Assembly (NCBI RefSeq): GCF_043641665.1
Contig: NC_092184.1
Span: forward strand, 16,428,108-16,492,107
Reading direction: 5' to 3'
Origin: Enoplosus armatus
Lineage: Eukaryota; Chordata; Actinopteri; Centrarchiformes; Enoplosidae
Length of the DNA stretch: 64,000 bases
Part shown: positions 24,717 through 35,974 of the stretch, piece after piece
How the letters are laid out: every line of letters begins with the position of its first letter
Position numbering within the stretch: the stretch's first letter is position 1
Notes under the pieces: model-generated
Told to the model about the DNA's origin: nothing
Database searches by the model: none
The model's input: the letters and a program-made list of their open reading frames with translations, nothing else
Program-made: the position numbers and the translations under genes

Positions 24717-27313
24717 AGTGATACTGACATATTTAAAGTAATAAGTTATTGCAATTATTAAGTCCAAACAAGTCTGGTTTTGCCAGACTGCGAGTGTCGC
24801 CCATTAGAAAGGTACACTGAGTGACTAAAGCAAGGCAGCCCTGCAGTTTTGACATATGCTGTGAATACTCATACGCAGATTCACAGACCTGTATTGTGAC
24901 TTTATTGGAGAGAAGTTATCATGCCCATTTCATCAAATTTGTGTTTAGGTATTAAAAGTCGCCATATCTAGTGACACTGTTGCTTAATTGTCAACACTGG
25001 TTTCAAGTGTGCCCCACTGTGTCCCTTGAAACTGTTGTGGGCTAATCAGACCTTATTGTGTTGTCTTTGGGGTCTGACAGTTTAGCAACTCTCACATCTT
25101 AGATAGTCTTCCTTTCCTTCTCCTCTTTCAGTCCACTTTTACCCATCTCACTTCCTTTTACTATTTTGCTCTTTCATCCCATTAACACTAACATTCTCTC
25201 TCCTTTCTTTCCCCAACCCTCTCTGTCTGTTTCCCCCTCACACTGTGGTTCCAGTCTGAGTGGAAAATACTTAACCTTTGACCTGCTCAATAGTCCTCAC
25301 CAGCAGCCAGTTGCTACATCAATAGTCATTGCTCTGTAGTACACTGCATGGTAAATGGACCTTTTCAATTGGGCTGATTGTAACAATTCAACCAAAAATG
25401 GACTATCAAAATAATGACACCCGACCGTGGGGAATTATTGGACTCACAGTACCTGCCAACAAGGTGACATACTCGTCTTTGTACTCAGCAAGTCCCTATA
25501 GTGCCAGCGACCCCCATTCTGAATCTATTGCACAATTTTGCAGAATTGTCAGTCTAAACTTGAGTTTTAAGAGGTGTTTAAGAGCAGACTCTCAGTTGTG
25601 TTCTGCAGAGGAAGCTATTGGACGTAACCACTTCAAAACCAGAAAATCTGTTCGGCTACAGAGTACTCCATTACTCCAATACTTCATCCCACAGAGGACA
25701 AGATATAGACTAAAAAAAGGACACTCAAGAATAGATGATTGACTGATTTAAAGATGCTGCAAACAGTGTCTTCTAACAGCACTATACAGCAGGGACGTTT
25801 GGAGCTTCAACAATTCACTGAATAAAAGAGAGCCATTATAGGTTAAAACTATTAAATAGCAGGAAGCTATTAAATCTTCACTCATTTTTTAGCATGCACA
25901 TGGGGTTCAAGAGAAGCCAACCGCTTTTTCCGCTCTTGTCTCTCAATATGAAAAAAACTATGCAAAAGCAAATTGCTGTATTGCAATCTTTGAATCATTA
26001 TGACTGAGGACTGTTAGGTAAGAAATTATGTCTCCAAAATTAGCTGATGACCATTTCTGGCTGCATAATTCAATAGAGATCCAGTATGTGTTCTGAAAAG
26101 ACCAAAAAAGCCTTGTTGTTGACAAAAAACCTTCACAATAAAATCAGCTTTGATTTATTCCTCAATCTGAAATCACATACATCTGCTGTCCACTTCAGTC
26201 AAGAAGGGCATTTTCAGCATTTTTCATCAGTGGATCAATTTGAATTGATTTAAGGAGTAAAGAAAAAGCAGATCGTGGTTGAAACTTCTTTATTAAAATA
26301 ATTTGAGTTCGTTTGGTTGGTGCTGTAAACGGATATGCCAGTTGCTCATCTGTTGTATTTCTAACAAAATAGACTTATAAACAAGTCCAAATTTGAATCA
26401 CTAGCCAGACTGACAAGTGATGAATCTGACAGACAGCTGACCACAGTGGTCTTTTTTATCTGAGTAAAGGTGATTGAGTGAAGGATGAGGAGGCAGAGAT
26501 TGGTGACAACAATATCCTGAAAAAGTGACAAAATGTGTCTCAGGGAAAAATGCCAATAAGAAAACAAAAGTAGACTTTTAAACTCCAGTTAAACTGTTAC
26601 TAAGAAAAGAATAATAAATATAACATCTCATTGCATTTGTTTTATTGAACATAGTTCATTTTGGAGCACTGTGAAGGGGGTAAATTGTATGGAAGGTTAG
26701 ATCGGAGGATGGATGGATAATCAGAATGTATGGATGATTGGAAAATCTGAGATTCTGGAGATTTGTTAGTTGACAAAGCTAATTTTGGCCTCTCTCTCAC
26801 ACATCATCAGTGAAGTTAATAGAGCCTGAAATGGTCCACTCAACCAGCCAATCACTCTGTTGATCGCATTTATTGATCACTTTACATCCTTCTAGTTCAG
26901 TTCAGCCACTTTCTTTGGTCTTGACAGTACGGACATTTGGGCTTTTATGTGTTGGCTGGGGCATGACTGATCAAAGGTTCATTATGTAACAACACAAGCA
27001 ACACACAAACAAAACAAAATCCCTACTTTCACTTAAATGTTATTGAACACAACATATTTCTTATTTATTTTATTCATTTTTCTTATCATTGAGGTTTATA
27101 TTTTAGTTTCATAATTTTTTGAAAGGGAGCAAATCAAAATCTTGAATCTTAAAGCTAACTTCAACTAAGATATACTCAGAATCTCAACACAACAACTCAT
27201 CATACTCAAAACCGTACAAGGTACTCTGTATTAAAGGATAGATTTCACCAACATTTTGGTGCAATTGTGGAGGTGCTAAACCTACAGGATTACCCTGAAA
27301 GCCGACAAAATGG
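24717..27313. other. unique non-coding sequence
   Basis: No gene recognised. Pyrimidine-rich between about 25105 and 25240; a short GGATGGATGGAT run near 26706. A plus-strand frame of 137 codons at 25329-25742 has no recognisable motif and mixed composition. Confidence 0.45.
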
Positions 27314-27500
27314 TCAGAATCAGAATCAGAAATACTTTATTGATCCCCGGGGGGAAATTGTACAGTACCGGTGCTCCCATTCAAGATTAGAAAGCAGCAT
27401 AAATTTAGAAATGAAAGTATTTACAAAATATAAAAATAAGAAATAAAAATATACACATTTACAATATTTAAGTGAAAAATAAAAGTAAAAAATACATACA
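27314..27500 (-). mobile_element. LINE 3' end (CR1/L2/Rex1-like), copy B
   Basis: The reverse-strand equivalent of copy A at 1880-2231. It begins with CAGAATCAGAATCAG (the tail unit reversed), then AAATACTTTATTGATCCCC, GGGGGGAAATTGTACAGTAC and CGGTGCTCCCATTC. Further in come TATACACATTTACAATATTT and AAGTGAAAAATAAAAGTAAA, matching copy A upstream of its tail. The two copies differ by small indels and a few substitutions. The element is 5'-truncated and no coding part is present. Confidence 0.8.
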
Positions 27501-27543
27501 AAATGTATCATGCTTGTTTAAATCAAACTAACTGCTATTATGA

Positions 27544-27623
27544 AATAATAATAATAACAATAATAGTAATAATAATAATAACAATAATAGTAATAATAAT
27601 AATAATAACAACAATAATAATTA
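27544..27623 (+). repeat. AAT-rich compound microsatellite with a 24-base higher-order unit
   Basis: AAT units are interrupted at regular distances by AAC and AGT triplets, so a unit of about 24 bases (AAT repeats, AAC, AATAATAGT) occurs two to three times. It directly precedes the repeat fragment at 27624, in the way that such arrays often grow from the ends of retroposons. Confidence 0.85.
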
Positions 27624-27735
27624 TACATTTTATTTATAGAGAGCTTTTCATACTAGTACTCAAAGACACTTTACATAGGTTAAAATGGTGAAATACATAC
27701 AAATATAGATACAAAGTTAATAAAAATACATACAT
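27624..27735 (+). mobile_element. fish repeat fragment with TTTATTTATAGAGAGC core
   Basis: Reads ATTTTATTTATAGAGAGCTT then TTCATACTAGTACTCAAAGA and CACTTTACATAGG. The TTTATTTATAGAGCGCTTTTC...ACTCAAAGACACTTTACA order is recalled as one of the commonest dispersed repeats of teleosts (an RTE/SINE-type end). Here GAGCGC has become GAGAGC. Related cores appear at 48102 (TTTATTTATATAGCGCCAAA) and 61747 (TTTATTTATATAGCCC). Confidence 0.65.
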
Positions 27736-28319
27736 ATAAATCAACCACATTAGATTACAGAGAAAAAACAGAAATGATGTAAGAAAGAAAACACTGTTGT
27801 ATGAAATGAGAAAATGGTGTGTTAACCTCCGCTAAAAGCCAGTATGTGTCCTTTTATTGACCAGCACTGAGGTGCTTGTGTCTGTACCACTGCACACTGC
27901 TGGGAGTAATGGGGCTTGAAATGGGCGACAGGTACAACCAATCGCACTAACTGATTAAATTAACTTGTGATTTTGCAGAGTGATTAGATAGATTTCTGAT
28001 CTCACCGGTTGATTAACTAACCTGATGGTGACAGAATACAGGGTTCAAGTCAATGTGAATCCAGTGTACTGCAGTCCATCTCAAGAAATACAAGGATTTC
28101 AGGACTTGTAATCTTAAAGTAAACATAGGACCTAACCCCATGATCAAGATGCCAGGGTGTAATAGACATTGTGACTGGAGGGTTGAAAGTGTAAATCCTG
28201 GATGGATCTCTTCCCATTAACCATAAGAACACTTTCGCTCTGAGACATGAATACACAGTGTATAGCTGTACCTGTATGAAAACCACATCTATAGTCTATC
28301 TAGTATTACTACTAAAATT
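27736..28319. other. unassigned sequence upstream of the reverse-transcriptase relic
   Basis: May hold the decayed 5' part of the retrotransposon that follows. A minus-strand frame of 78 codons at 28050-28286 is open but shows no motif. No LTR recognised. Confidence 0.3.
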
Positions 28320-28790
28320 GTCAATGTGAAAGTTGACCATACCAACAAACTTGTACATCACAAACATTGCCACCGGCTCTTTGTTATTAGAGCTGGTGTC
28401 TTGGCTGAAATTGACAGTTTGCTGAAGGCAAGTATCAGAGAGAACCATTATGTCTTTCCAGGTTTCCTCTACAGTGGATACATGAGAGAAAACAGGTGGA
28501 ATACGGATGTATACCTCTGTGAACCAAACAGTGATCACACACACTACCACATGGTGGTGGGTGGTCTGGCTGGGAACTTGTTTTCTACAACTGAACTCGA
28601 AAATGCATCCAACCATATGCCCCTGCGTGAAGATAAAGGAAACCTGATAGCATTGATCACAGATGGAGGTCTCTTCAGATTGTGTAGGGTTACCTATGGT
28701 CTGTTTGTGCCTCTGCTGCTGAGCATGATCACAACCTCCACACTGCCTTTGCAGAGAGAGGCGTTGCTATATTTTATTACTTGACATACT
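28320..28790 (+). pseudogene. Ty3/gypsy-type reverse transcriptase relic (N-terminal half)
   Basis: An open plus-strand frame of 152 codons (28326-28784) preserves the order of the first half of a retroelement reverse transcriptase. Residues 1-40: NVKVDHTNKLVHHKH-type entry, then RLFVIRAGVLAEIDSLLKAS, matching the R-x-P-x-x-x-R-x-x-V-x-x-E-I-x-x-L-L-x-A region. Residues 57-80: R-x-x-R-W-N-x-D-V-Y-L-C-E-P-N, the degraded G-x-x-R-x-C-V-D-L-R-x-P-N motif. Residues 84-105: GLAGNLFSTTELENASNHMP, matching the L-A-G-x-x-x-F-S-T-I-D-L-x-x-A-Y-H-Q motif, with the catalytic Asp replaced by Glu. Residues 106-130: LREDKGNLIALITDGGLFR then RVTYGLF, the F-x-R-x-P-F-G-L region. The frame then drifts and stops before the YxDD box. 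So it is truncated and without the usual catalytic Asp residues. Family level (Ty3/gypsy) is inferred from the F/Y-G-L and THxGLFR style. Confidence 0.7.
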
Positions 28791-30158
28791 GTATGTTATG
28801 TTATTTTTTGTCAGTAGAAATGGCTTTTATATTTCTCTTACCGTTCACTTTAACTTCCAGTTTCCAGGATTGAGCATTTTGAAAATATAACTTGTTAAAA
28901 AAACAGAAATAGATAGAAGACCACAAGGTTGCACAGAGAGGAAGGCATGGAAACCAGAACTGTGCCAACTACAATACATTTGGCTGAAAAGCCCCTCATT
29001 ACACCAGAGTCCCAACTGCTTATCATCCTCATCCAGCAGTGGGGGCAAAGAGCTGTCAGTCACTGACTGATTGGATCATGTCTCTGTTCATGGGTAAGAC
29101 AGTGATGGAATAATTCCCTAGTCTTTAAACATTTGCCTGGAATATGCCACCATCTTTTTATACACGGTACTAATGTCAATTTCACTGTTGTCTGGCAACG
29201 TAGGAAATAACGGGAGCACGTTCAAGGCCCTTTTCCTGATTCACTTTCCAAGCTATCAAAGCATATTTTTGAAGTGTTGTTTTTTTTGATGACATAAAAA
29301 GTATGCATGAATGTCATGACCAAAAAGGTCTAACATATACAGGAGCATGGTAAGAAAAGATTGCAACTCATGCAGGACCTAAAAATAAGCCCAACCAGTT
29401 TTTGACCTTGATTTCACAATGACATTGATGTGCCCATTGACTTTGTTAACCAGAATACATCTGCCTGCAGGTGTAGGGGAGAGTGAGCACTACCTACTTA
29501 CTTTACATTAGCAACACTCACTATCAGAACCCTTACAAAATACAATACAGTATAAAGTGTAAATGTAAAGACACACAGACAACAGTATAAGGGCAAGAAG
29601 TAAGAGGCCTGCAGCCATACTCGCTTATCTATGTGAAAGCAATCTAATGCTCTGTGGACCTCGGGGATCAGGGTATTTGTCCCTTGTGCACCAGACACAG
29701 TATTACGGCTCTCCCTGCTTTCTCATGCTGCCATGCTGTCTGAATATGAATTAGCTGCAGCACAGAGCCTGAACTGTAGCAGCCCGTAGGTCGGCAAGGG
29801 CATAGTGGTGCTGTGCAAAACAGGGTTACACCCCATCATGGAGGATGTGCAAGGGCATGCATGTTTCTGATAGAATTTTAACAGGAGAAAGATTTGAGAC
29901 TCCATAAAACACCATAAAACAACCCAAACTAGCACAGGCAGGCCAACCAATCCTATGTTGTCTGATCGTTCCGAAGTGTCTTATAGCCAATCATCTCAAG
30001 AAATCTGTGAACAGCAACATAAAGATAAGGTTGTTGTGCTCATGTGGAAAAAGTCTCAATTCCTGCTTTAAAGAGCTCTTCCAAACTCTGTTACTCTTTT
30101 GTCCAAAAGCAGTAGTGCCTCGTAAGGTGCTGAACTCTACAGGATGGGGATCAGCAAC
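28791..30158. other. unique non-coding sequence
   Basis: No gene, YxDD box or other retroelement continuation found downstream of the reverse-transcriptase relic. No repeat recognised. Confidence 0.45.
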
Positions 30159-30173
30159 CCACTAGATGGCAGC
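30159..30173 (+). promoter_or_regulatory. candidate CTCF binding site
   Basis: CCACTAGATGGCAGC agrees at every position with the core vertebrate CTCF consensus CCASYAGRKGGCRSY. Binding cannot be judged from sequence; the site could also be part of an unrecognised transposon. It sits at the left edge of a locally CpG-bearing patch (30160-30400). Confidence 0.55.
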
Positions 30174-30420
30174 ACAAGTAGTATTTGTAGCCTGTGTATA
30201 GTTATTCCTGTGCACTAGCACCTCCTGACGCTAGCACCTCGTAGCACGCCATGTGGGTCAGCGCGCAGATGACAAAATGTACGTCACATGACTAACACGG
30301 ACCCTCGTGGCCCACACAGACGTGGAAACCATGAACCTCTGTCGATCTCTCCAGTTAGCCGTTAACATTGTACTGAGCAGAGGAGCAGAGAGAGAGAGGC
30401 AGAGGTCTCTACCAGAAAGA
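30174..30420. other. CpG-bearing patch with short open frame
   Basis: Compared with its AT-rich surroundings this stretch is rich in CpG (GACGCTAGC, CAGCGCGCAG, TACGTCACATGAC, CACAGACGTGG). TACGTCACATGAC overlaps a cAMP-response-type TACGTCA word and a TCACATGAC E-box-type word. At 30331 an ATG in good initiation context (ACCATGA) opens a 38-codon frame ending at TAG (MNLCRSLQLAVN start, Arg/Glu-rich end) that I do not recognise. It may be a promoter-like element, an unrecognised DNA transposon end or neither. Confidence 0.3.
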
Positions 30421-32835
30421 AAAGAAACCTCAAAGTTCAGCTAGTAAACACTGAAAACTAAATATATGTCTTACTACTTTTGCTCTTAGTCTCTGTCTCT
30501 TTTTTCACACTCTCTTTTATCATTATTTTCCCCACGGTTTGGTCCAAAAGCTGAATACACTTTAACACAACAATTTTCAGGGAAACTTCTTTCAGTGACA
30601 ACATAGAGCTGTGGCTAAATCCTTGAATTACATGCCCTCCTCAGCCTCTGGACTCCCAAGGCTTTGTACTTGTGATATATGGCCTGACATCAGGTCAAAA
30701 CAAGAAACACTGTCTGTCAATTCCTTATAGTCTATACACAGTGGACACCTTTAGCCTTGGGCTAAAGGAAGGAAATTGCTTAGGACTACACTCTAAAGGT
30801 TTTGTTCAAATGAGGATTTTGTCCCAAACCTCATTCATACTTAGATACATGGACATTACAACATGAGCACTTGACAATACTGCAATCCAACACAATGTCC
30901 TTGAAATAAATACTGACTGTTTGAAGCTTATAATGTTTCAAGACAGTCAGAAAGTTGCTATTTTTTATTTTACATGTTTTAGCTTTAGATTTTCTGGTAA
31001 AACTGGATAATAACCCTTACTCTGCTTGACTGGCATTGCTACCAAAATCACTCATCACCTGTTTGTACATACCAGAAGTGACAGAAATGGTTGTGTGAGA
31101 AATGAAGAAGAGAGCTTGAGAGAGAAGTTCAAACCCTGCTTTCTTTCTCACTTGCACATACCGTACCCGCCCAATCACTGCGTGAAGTGGGCGTGAATGT
31201 AGGATTGTCTGTTTTTGACAGTTACAGAAATCGTCGACAGCCCCTGCTATTCTGACAGTGGAGAGGTGTGGGGGACTGACGCCTTAAGGATCTGCCTTAA
31301 CCAATTCAAGTGATGAAAATATCAGAAGATGTGTACAATGTGCACTGTCTGAGCAGCCTGGTTCAAGAAGTAACTGTGTGGACAAATGTGGACAGTCTTC
31401 ACATGAAAATGGCAGTGCGCCTCAGGTGGCAGCTACACTTGGAGAGAGCAAAGTTTGGGTCCATTTAGAAATGGTAATAGTAAAAAAAACATTTTTGACT
31501 TGCATCATAACCATATAATCAAGTGAAATTTACGAGCTGGGCATAGCTTTAGTTGCAGCAGCTCCGTGTATAGTTGACTAATACAACTGCAAGGTAACAT
31601 GAATGACCTGGATTAGGACAAAAGCCTTTGTCCATTGCTACTTGCTTGGGCTTGTGCAGTGCACCACTGCTGGGCCATTAGTGCACCCTGCCAGTTCAGC
31701 ACCTCAGTGACTGCTTATTCCCATCCAAACCAAATCAAGGTGAAGTGCTCCCTATCTAGAGCAATCATTCTGCTGCATGGACCTGCTCTTGTAGTAGTAT
31801 GATGCAAAGTATAAATGTGGCTTTGTGTCTATGGATAAAAGGTCTAACAATCTTACCTCCAGTGGCTCACCTCTCTGGGCATAAAGTTTTGGCATCCATG
31901 ATCTTAGTGACCCTTTCTTCTTTCTACGCACTGGTACCAACAACAGCTGATTGATTGTGTCTGACAACGAACTTTGTTTGACATGGTGTGAGTTAGGGCA
32001 CCATGCGATTCTCCTTACAATCAGATAATTTCAGGTAAACCTCCCTCTTGTAATGCTTCTTGTTCAAATGTCAAACTGTCTGTCCACGTCAGCCTCTCTG
32101 CTGCAGAATTAGCCTGCCAGATGCCATGTCAAACTCTGTGAAGTCACATCAACCTCTGTTTCCCTTCATTCGCTTCATGTCCTGTGTCCCTCAATTGTCT
32201 TTAACTCTGGCTTCAGATGCTTTTCCTTAAGTAGATTGATTATTCTCAATTTAACAAGATATTCTGCTATTTACTGCTGTAGTTAGTTTAAAAATTGTCC
32301 TGGATAAGGAAGTTAACTTGACCTAAATTATGCAAAATCTTGAGATGTTTTTGTTTTTCTCCCCAAATGCAGTTGGTGCTCCCTAATGGAGAAAAGCTTA
32401 GCTCATTAAGAAGGGAGTTTTCCATCTCCATGTCCTCCTTCCCCTCCCCTGCTCCAGTCTTTGCCCCTGTCCTTTGTTTTGGTCTTTCCTCTCCTTCTCA
32501 TCACTTATTTCATCTCCTCTCTCTTCTCTGACTCTCCTCTATTCTCTCCTCTTATCAGATATTTACTACTGGTAGATATCTTTCTCTCTCAGGTTGGGAT
32601 CAGTGTTTTCCCTCTTCTTAATTTATTCCCTGCATATGTTTTATTTTGTCAGTTATTCAGGGATCTGGTAAATATTTGCACAGAGAGGCCTGCCGGTAAT
32701 CAGCCAGTTGGCGTATCATCACTGTGTGTCAACTGGAGCAGGCCAGTGTGTGTGTGTTTGTGTGTATATGTTTGGGAAACTGTGAGAGATTGCATTTTAA
32801 TGTGTGTTTTAATGTGTGTAAGAGAGGACTAGTGT

Positions 32836-32841
<6 letters not shown>
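30421..32841. other. unique non-coding sequence, pyrimidine-rich near 32430-32600
   Basis: No gene recognised. The C/T-rich stretch at 32430-32600 gives Ser/Pro/Leu-rich open frames that are compositional. TG-rich interrupted sequence begins near 32740. Confidence 0.5.
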
Positions 32842-32886
<45 letters not shown>

Positions 32887-32895
32887 GGGGGGGGG
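32842..32895 (+). repeat. (GT)n followed by poly-G
   Basis: About twenty GT units ending in a run of twelve G residues (32884-32895). Confidence 0.95.
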
Positions 32896-34489
32896 AATTC
32901 AAAGTTCCAGAGGGAAAGAGAGAGGGATTCAGCAGTGGCAGCAGACTGGTATCGATTAGATGCTTTATAGAGCCTTCCAGATAGAAAACAAACGGCGTGA
33001 AAAAAAAACCTCACTTCTAATGAGAACAATGTTTTTGGCGGACCACAGTTAGGGAGAGTTAACGAGGGAGAGGAAGCCGAGGGGGGGAAAAAAGAAATCG
33101 GAATGGGGATAAAGACAGGGGGATAAAGAACGAGGGCTGAGAAATAGCATGATTCAATAAACTCATGTATGCTTGTGTTGATGCACAAGCATTTTTAACT
33201 GGTTACATAACAATATAATTGATGTTCTGAGGAAATCCGCCCTTCTAAAAAATATCCCATTTCAACATGCTTTTGTGTTACAGTGCCATAATAGGACAGT
33301 GACAATGTGACAGTAAACGGTACAGTGCTTTACACATTCATGTGTTAATGGAAAGATGATATCTGTATTAATTATAATCTGACACCTTCTTGACAGGTTT
33401 GCTAGTCTTAATATATTTTGTTATCATTATATCACTTATCTTCTGTTCAAGCGTAGATTTTCAGAAGCCAACATAATGACCTGCAGTGTTAAGGTAGTTT
33501 GTTTATTTGCTGTGCACCAGAGTGTTGGACCGGGTTTTATGACCTACCAGCTGTTTGTTTCAATAGAAACTGCACTCCAGCATGTAGGGGGGTTTAGGTG
33601 CTTAAGATGGACGACCTGTGTGTCTTAGTGTGTGTGCAGGATTGCTTAATCAGCCCAGTTATTGTATTCTATCTATGCACATCGTGACTGTGCGTTATTA
33701 TATAGCATGCATTCAACAGGATTTACAATGCAAATAAACCTGTTTTACATCTGTTGTGATTATATTGCACTTTGAGGTACAGGCAATATTTATCATAATG
33801 ATAACGATGAATGAACACTTTTACCAGAGCTCCAAAAGAGTGAAAAATTGCAGCACAGTTATTAAAGCAGAGATAATGAAGAATAAAGGTGTTTTCTGAC
33901 ATGAGGATAAAGATAAAGATTCACATTTCCTCCATCAATATCCTACAGAGTGGCCCTGTACTTATTCTATATTCAGTAGCGGTGTTGCATTAGCCCCACA
34001 CAGTGTACCCGTTGTATCACCCCCAACTATTACTTAAACACAGTGTTGGAGCAGCATGTACAACTGTAAGTGGAGCTTCCACAGCAGTGCACATTTGTTA
34101 GGTATAGATTAAATATTTAAGCAGCATAGTAGTTATGGATGAATGATGTTTTTTTTAGCAACTGTCTGGATAGATGAGGTGTTTGTAAGAGTGATGATTA
34201 TGTAATTTCAAGAGAAATATCACAAAAAGAGTTTTCACAGCTGGCTGAGATGGGAAACTTGGGGTATCAATAAAGAGAAGATTCAATAAAAGCTGATGGG
34301 AACAGATTTTGATGACATTGCAGTACCTGCTTTGGTTTTTCTAATCACTCAACCGCAACATGCCTGGTCTGAGAGAAGACGCCTTTGTTTTCATCCCTAT
34401 AGCAGCTGATCAGAGAGCTGGTTCTGTAATGTATCCTGTAATACTGGCTCTTTAGTGGTTATGTAACATTGCCACATCCACTTGGGTGT
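32896..34489. other. unique non-coding sequence
   Basis: No gene or dispersed repeat recognised; a purine-rich patch lies at 33050-33140. Confidence 0.45.
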
Positions 34490-34555
34490 ATTTGCATAAC
34501 AGGAGCTGATTTTTTCAACGTTTGCAAAATTAGCTTAAAACAATGGGAACATTGT
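34490..34555 (+). promoter_or_regulatory. candidate enhancer core: octamer plus head-to-head SOX sites
   Basis: ATTTGCAT (34490-34497), the POU-factor octamer, is followed about 40 bases later by ACAATGGGAACATTGT (34540-34555), two SOX-type ACAATG words facing each other with four bases between. Opposed SOX words at this distance are the known binding arrangement of SoxE dimers (Sox8/9/10). A TTTGCAAAATTAG word lies between them. Whether the surrounding block (about 34320-34640) is conserved cannot be told from one genome; its balanced composition and lack of repeats would suit a conserved non-coding element. Confidence 0.35.
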
Positions 34556-35700
34556 GCTGCTGTTCTTTCAAATGGGACGCTCTGATATTGCATCACTTTT
34601 GCAAGCCAAAAACATTGCTATAATATAGCTGCCCAACTAGCCAGCAGGAAAAATGGGGACAACAGGGACAACCCCACAGGTTTGAGTCTACTCATTCAGA
34701 ATGGCACGGTATATACATCATTGCCTAAAGCCTGAAGTGCCAATAGAGGATAACTCCTGTGTAAGATACAACAGTGCTTTCAGAATTCATGTTTTGTGTG
34801 TTATAACATGTGGTTTCGTAGAAAAGATAATCATTACAGGCGGACACCGAGCAGAGCCAATATTTACTGTGTGCTTTGTCTGTACATGTGTTCGCATGTG
34901 TGCACAAGGCTGTAACGGGGGCTGTATGCCTGAGTTCAGTCAAAGTACATATTTTCGCAGACTTAAGCAGAATTATCCTTGTCAAGGTCTTATCTTTCTC
35001 TATCAGTCCCTCACTTCTCACTCTGCTAACCCCTCTCTCCCACTCCTCCTTTCCCATCTCTCTCTTTCCTCCCTTTGTTGTTGTTATTCAATACAAAGGC
35101 CTGAGACCTTGAATCAGTGCTGTTGAAACTGTTTTAATACAACAATGTCGCCTGAGCTGGCAAGACTGATTAGCATTGTGGTCCTGTGTCACTGGAAGGG
35201 ATCCCAACTACTACTGGTTGTTGGCTCTTGTTGCAGTCATCAATTTACCTGCATCAAAGCCTGGTAAAACTATTGTGGAAACTACTTCAGATAATACTTA
35301 TATTAATTTAGCACGCATAATAATTTACTACCATGCTAATTGTTAAAAGTGTTTAAGCTGGTGTAAACCATGGATGGATAGATGGGGATTAATATTAAAA
35401 TGTGTAAATCAGGCGGAAAACCTCAAGTCCAGTCAAGTTTATGACTGCCCAAACTTATGCCAAATGCAGAATCACTTTATTTTGTTTAGCCTAAACCAAA
35501 TTCATATGATTCAAATGTTGCTGCAGTTGTTGGCAGCACACAGACTGATGCTAGCTAGGAGGAAAACAACTTACGAATGGAGCACTAGTGAAAGTTCAGT
35601 CAGGAAGACTCCTCTTTTGCATACTTAGGCGGTAGTCATTCATTGTTCACCTGTCATCTTGCTGCTGTCTTTTTAAATATGGTTCTCTCTGTCCGCCTTC
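34556..35700. other. unique non-coding sequence
   Basis: No gene recognised. Pyrimidine-rich at 34995-35080 (CACTCCTCCTTTCCC, TCTCTCTTTCCTCCC). Confidence 0.45.
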
Positions 35701-35974
35701 AGTATGTTCATGCTGCTATGCGCGCCCTCCACCTCCCCATCACCACCCAGTCTCTGCAGATTCATCAGCTTCATCATTTCAACAGCCTCATCAGCCTCAT
35801 CCGCCTATCAGTCTCAGCAGAGTCATCAGCCACCACCACCACCAGTGTCTGGTCTCCATGGGGGGATTTATCTTGCTGCTGCTCAGGGCAGCCGCCCCTC
35901 GATTCCCAAATCGCCCCGTGGAGTCTAAGCGTCTGTCAAGACTTAATTATCTCATATCATCTGTTTTAATAAAC
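35701..35974 (+). other. possible terminal exon, product unknown
   Basis: A splice-acceptor-like sequence (GTTCTCTCTGTCCGCCTTCAG) ends just before 35702. All three forward frames then stay open for at least 225 bases, which is unusual in this AT-rich window. One frame ends at TAA-type stop 35926-35928 and reads Ser/Ala-rich, then YQSQQSHQPPPPPVSGLHGG, then YLAAAQGSRPSIPKSPRGV. An AATAAA word follows at about 35969. The composition is higher in G+C and CAG/CAC/CAT triplets than its flanks. I do not recognise the protein, and an openness caused by CAN-triplet bias is a good alternative. No donor site or upstream exon was identified. Confidence 0.25.
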
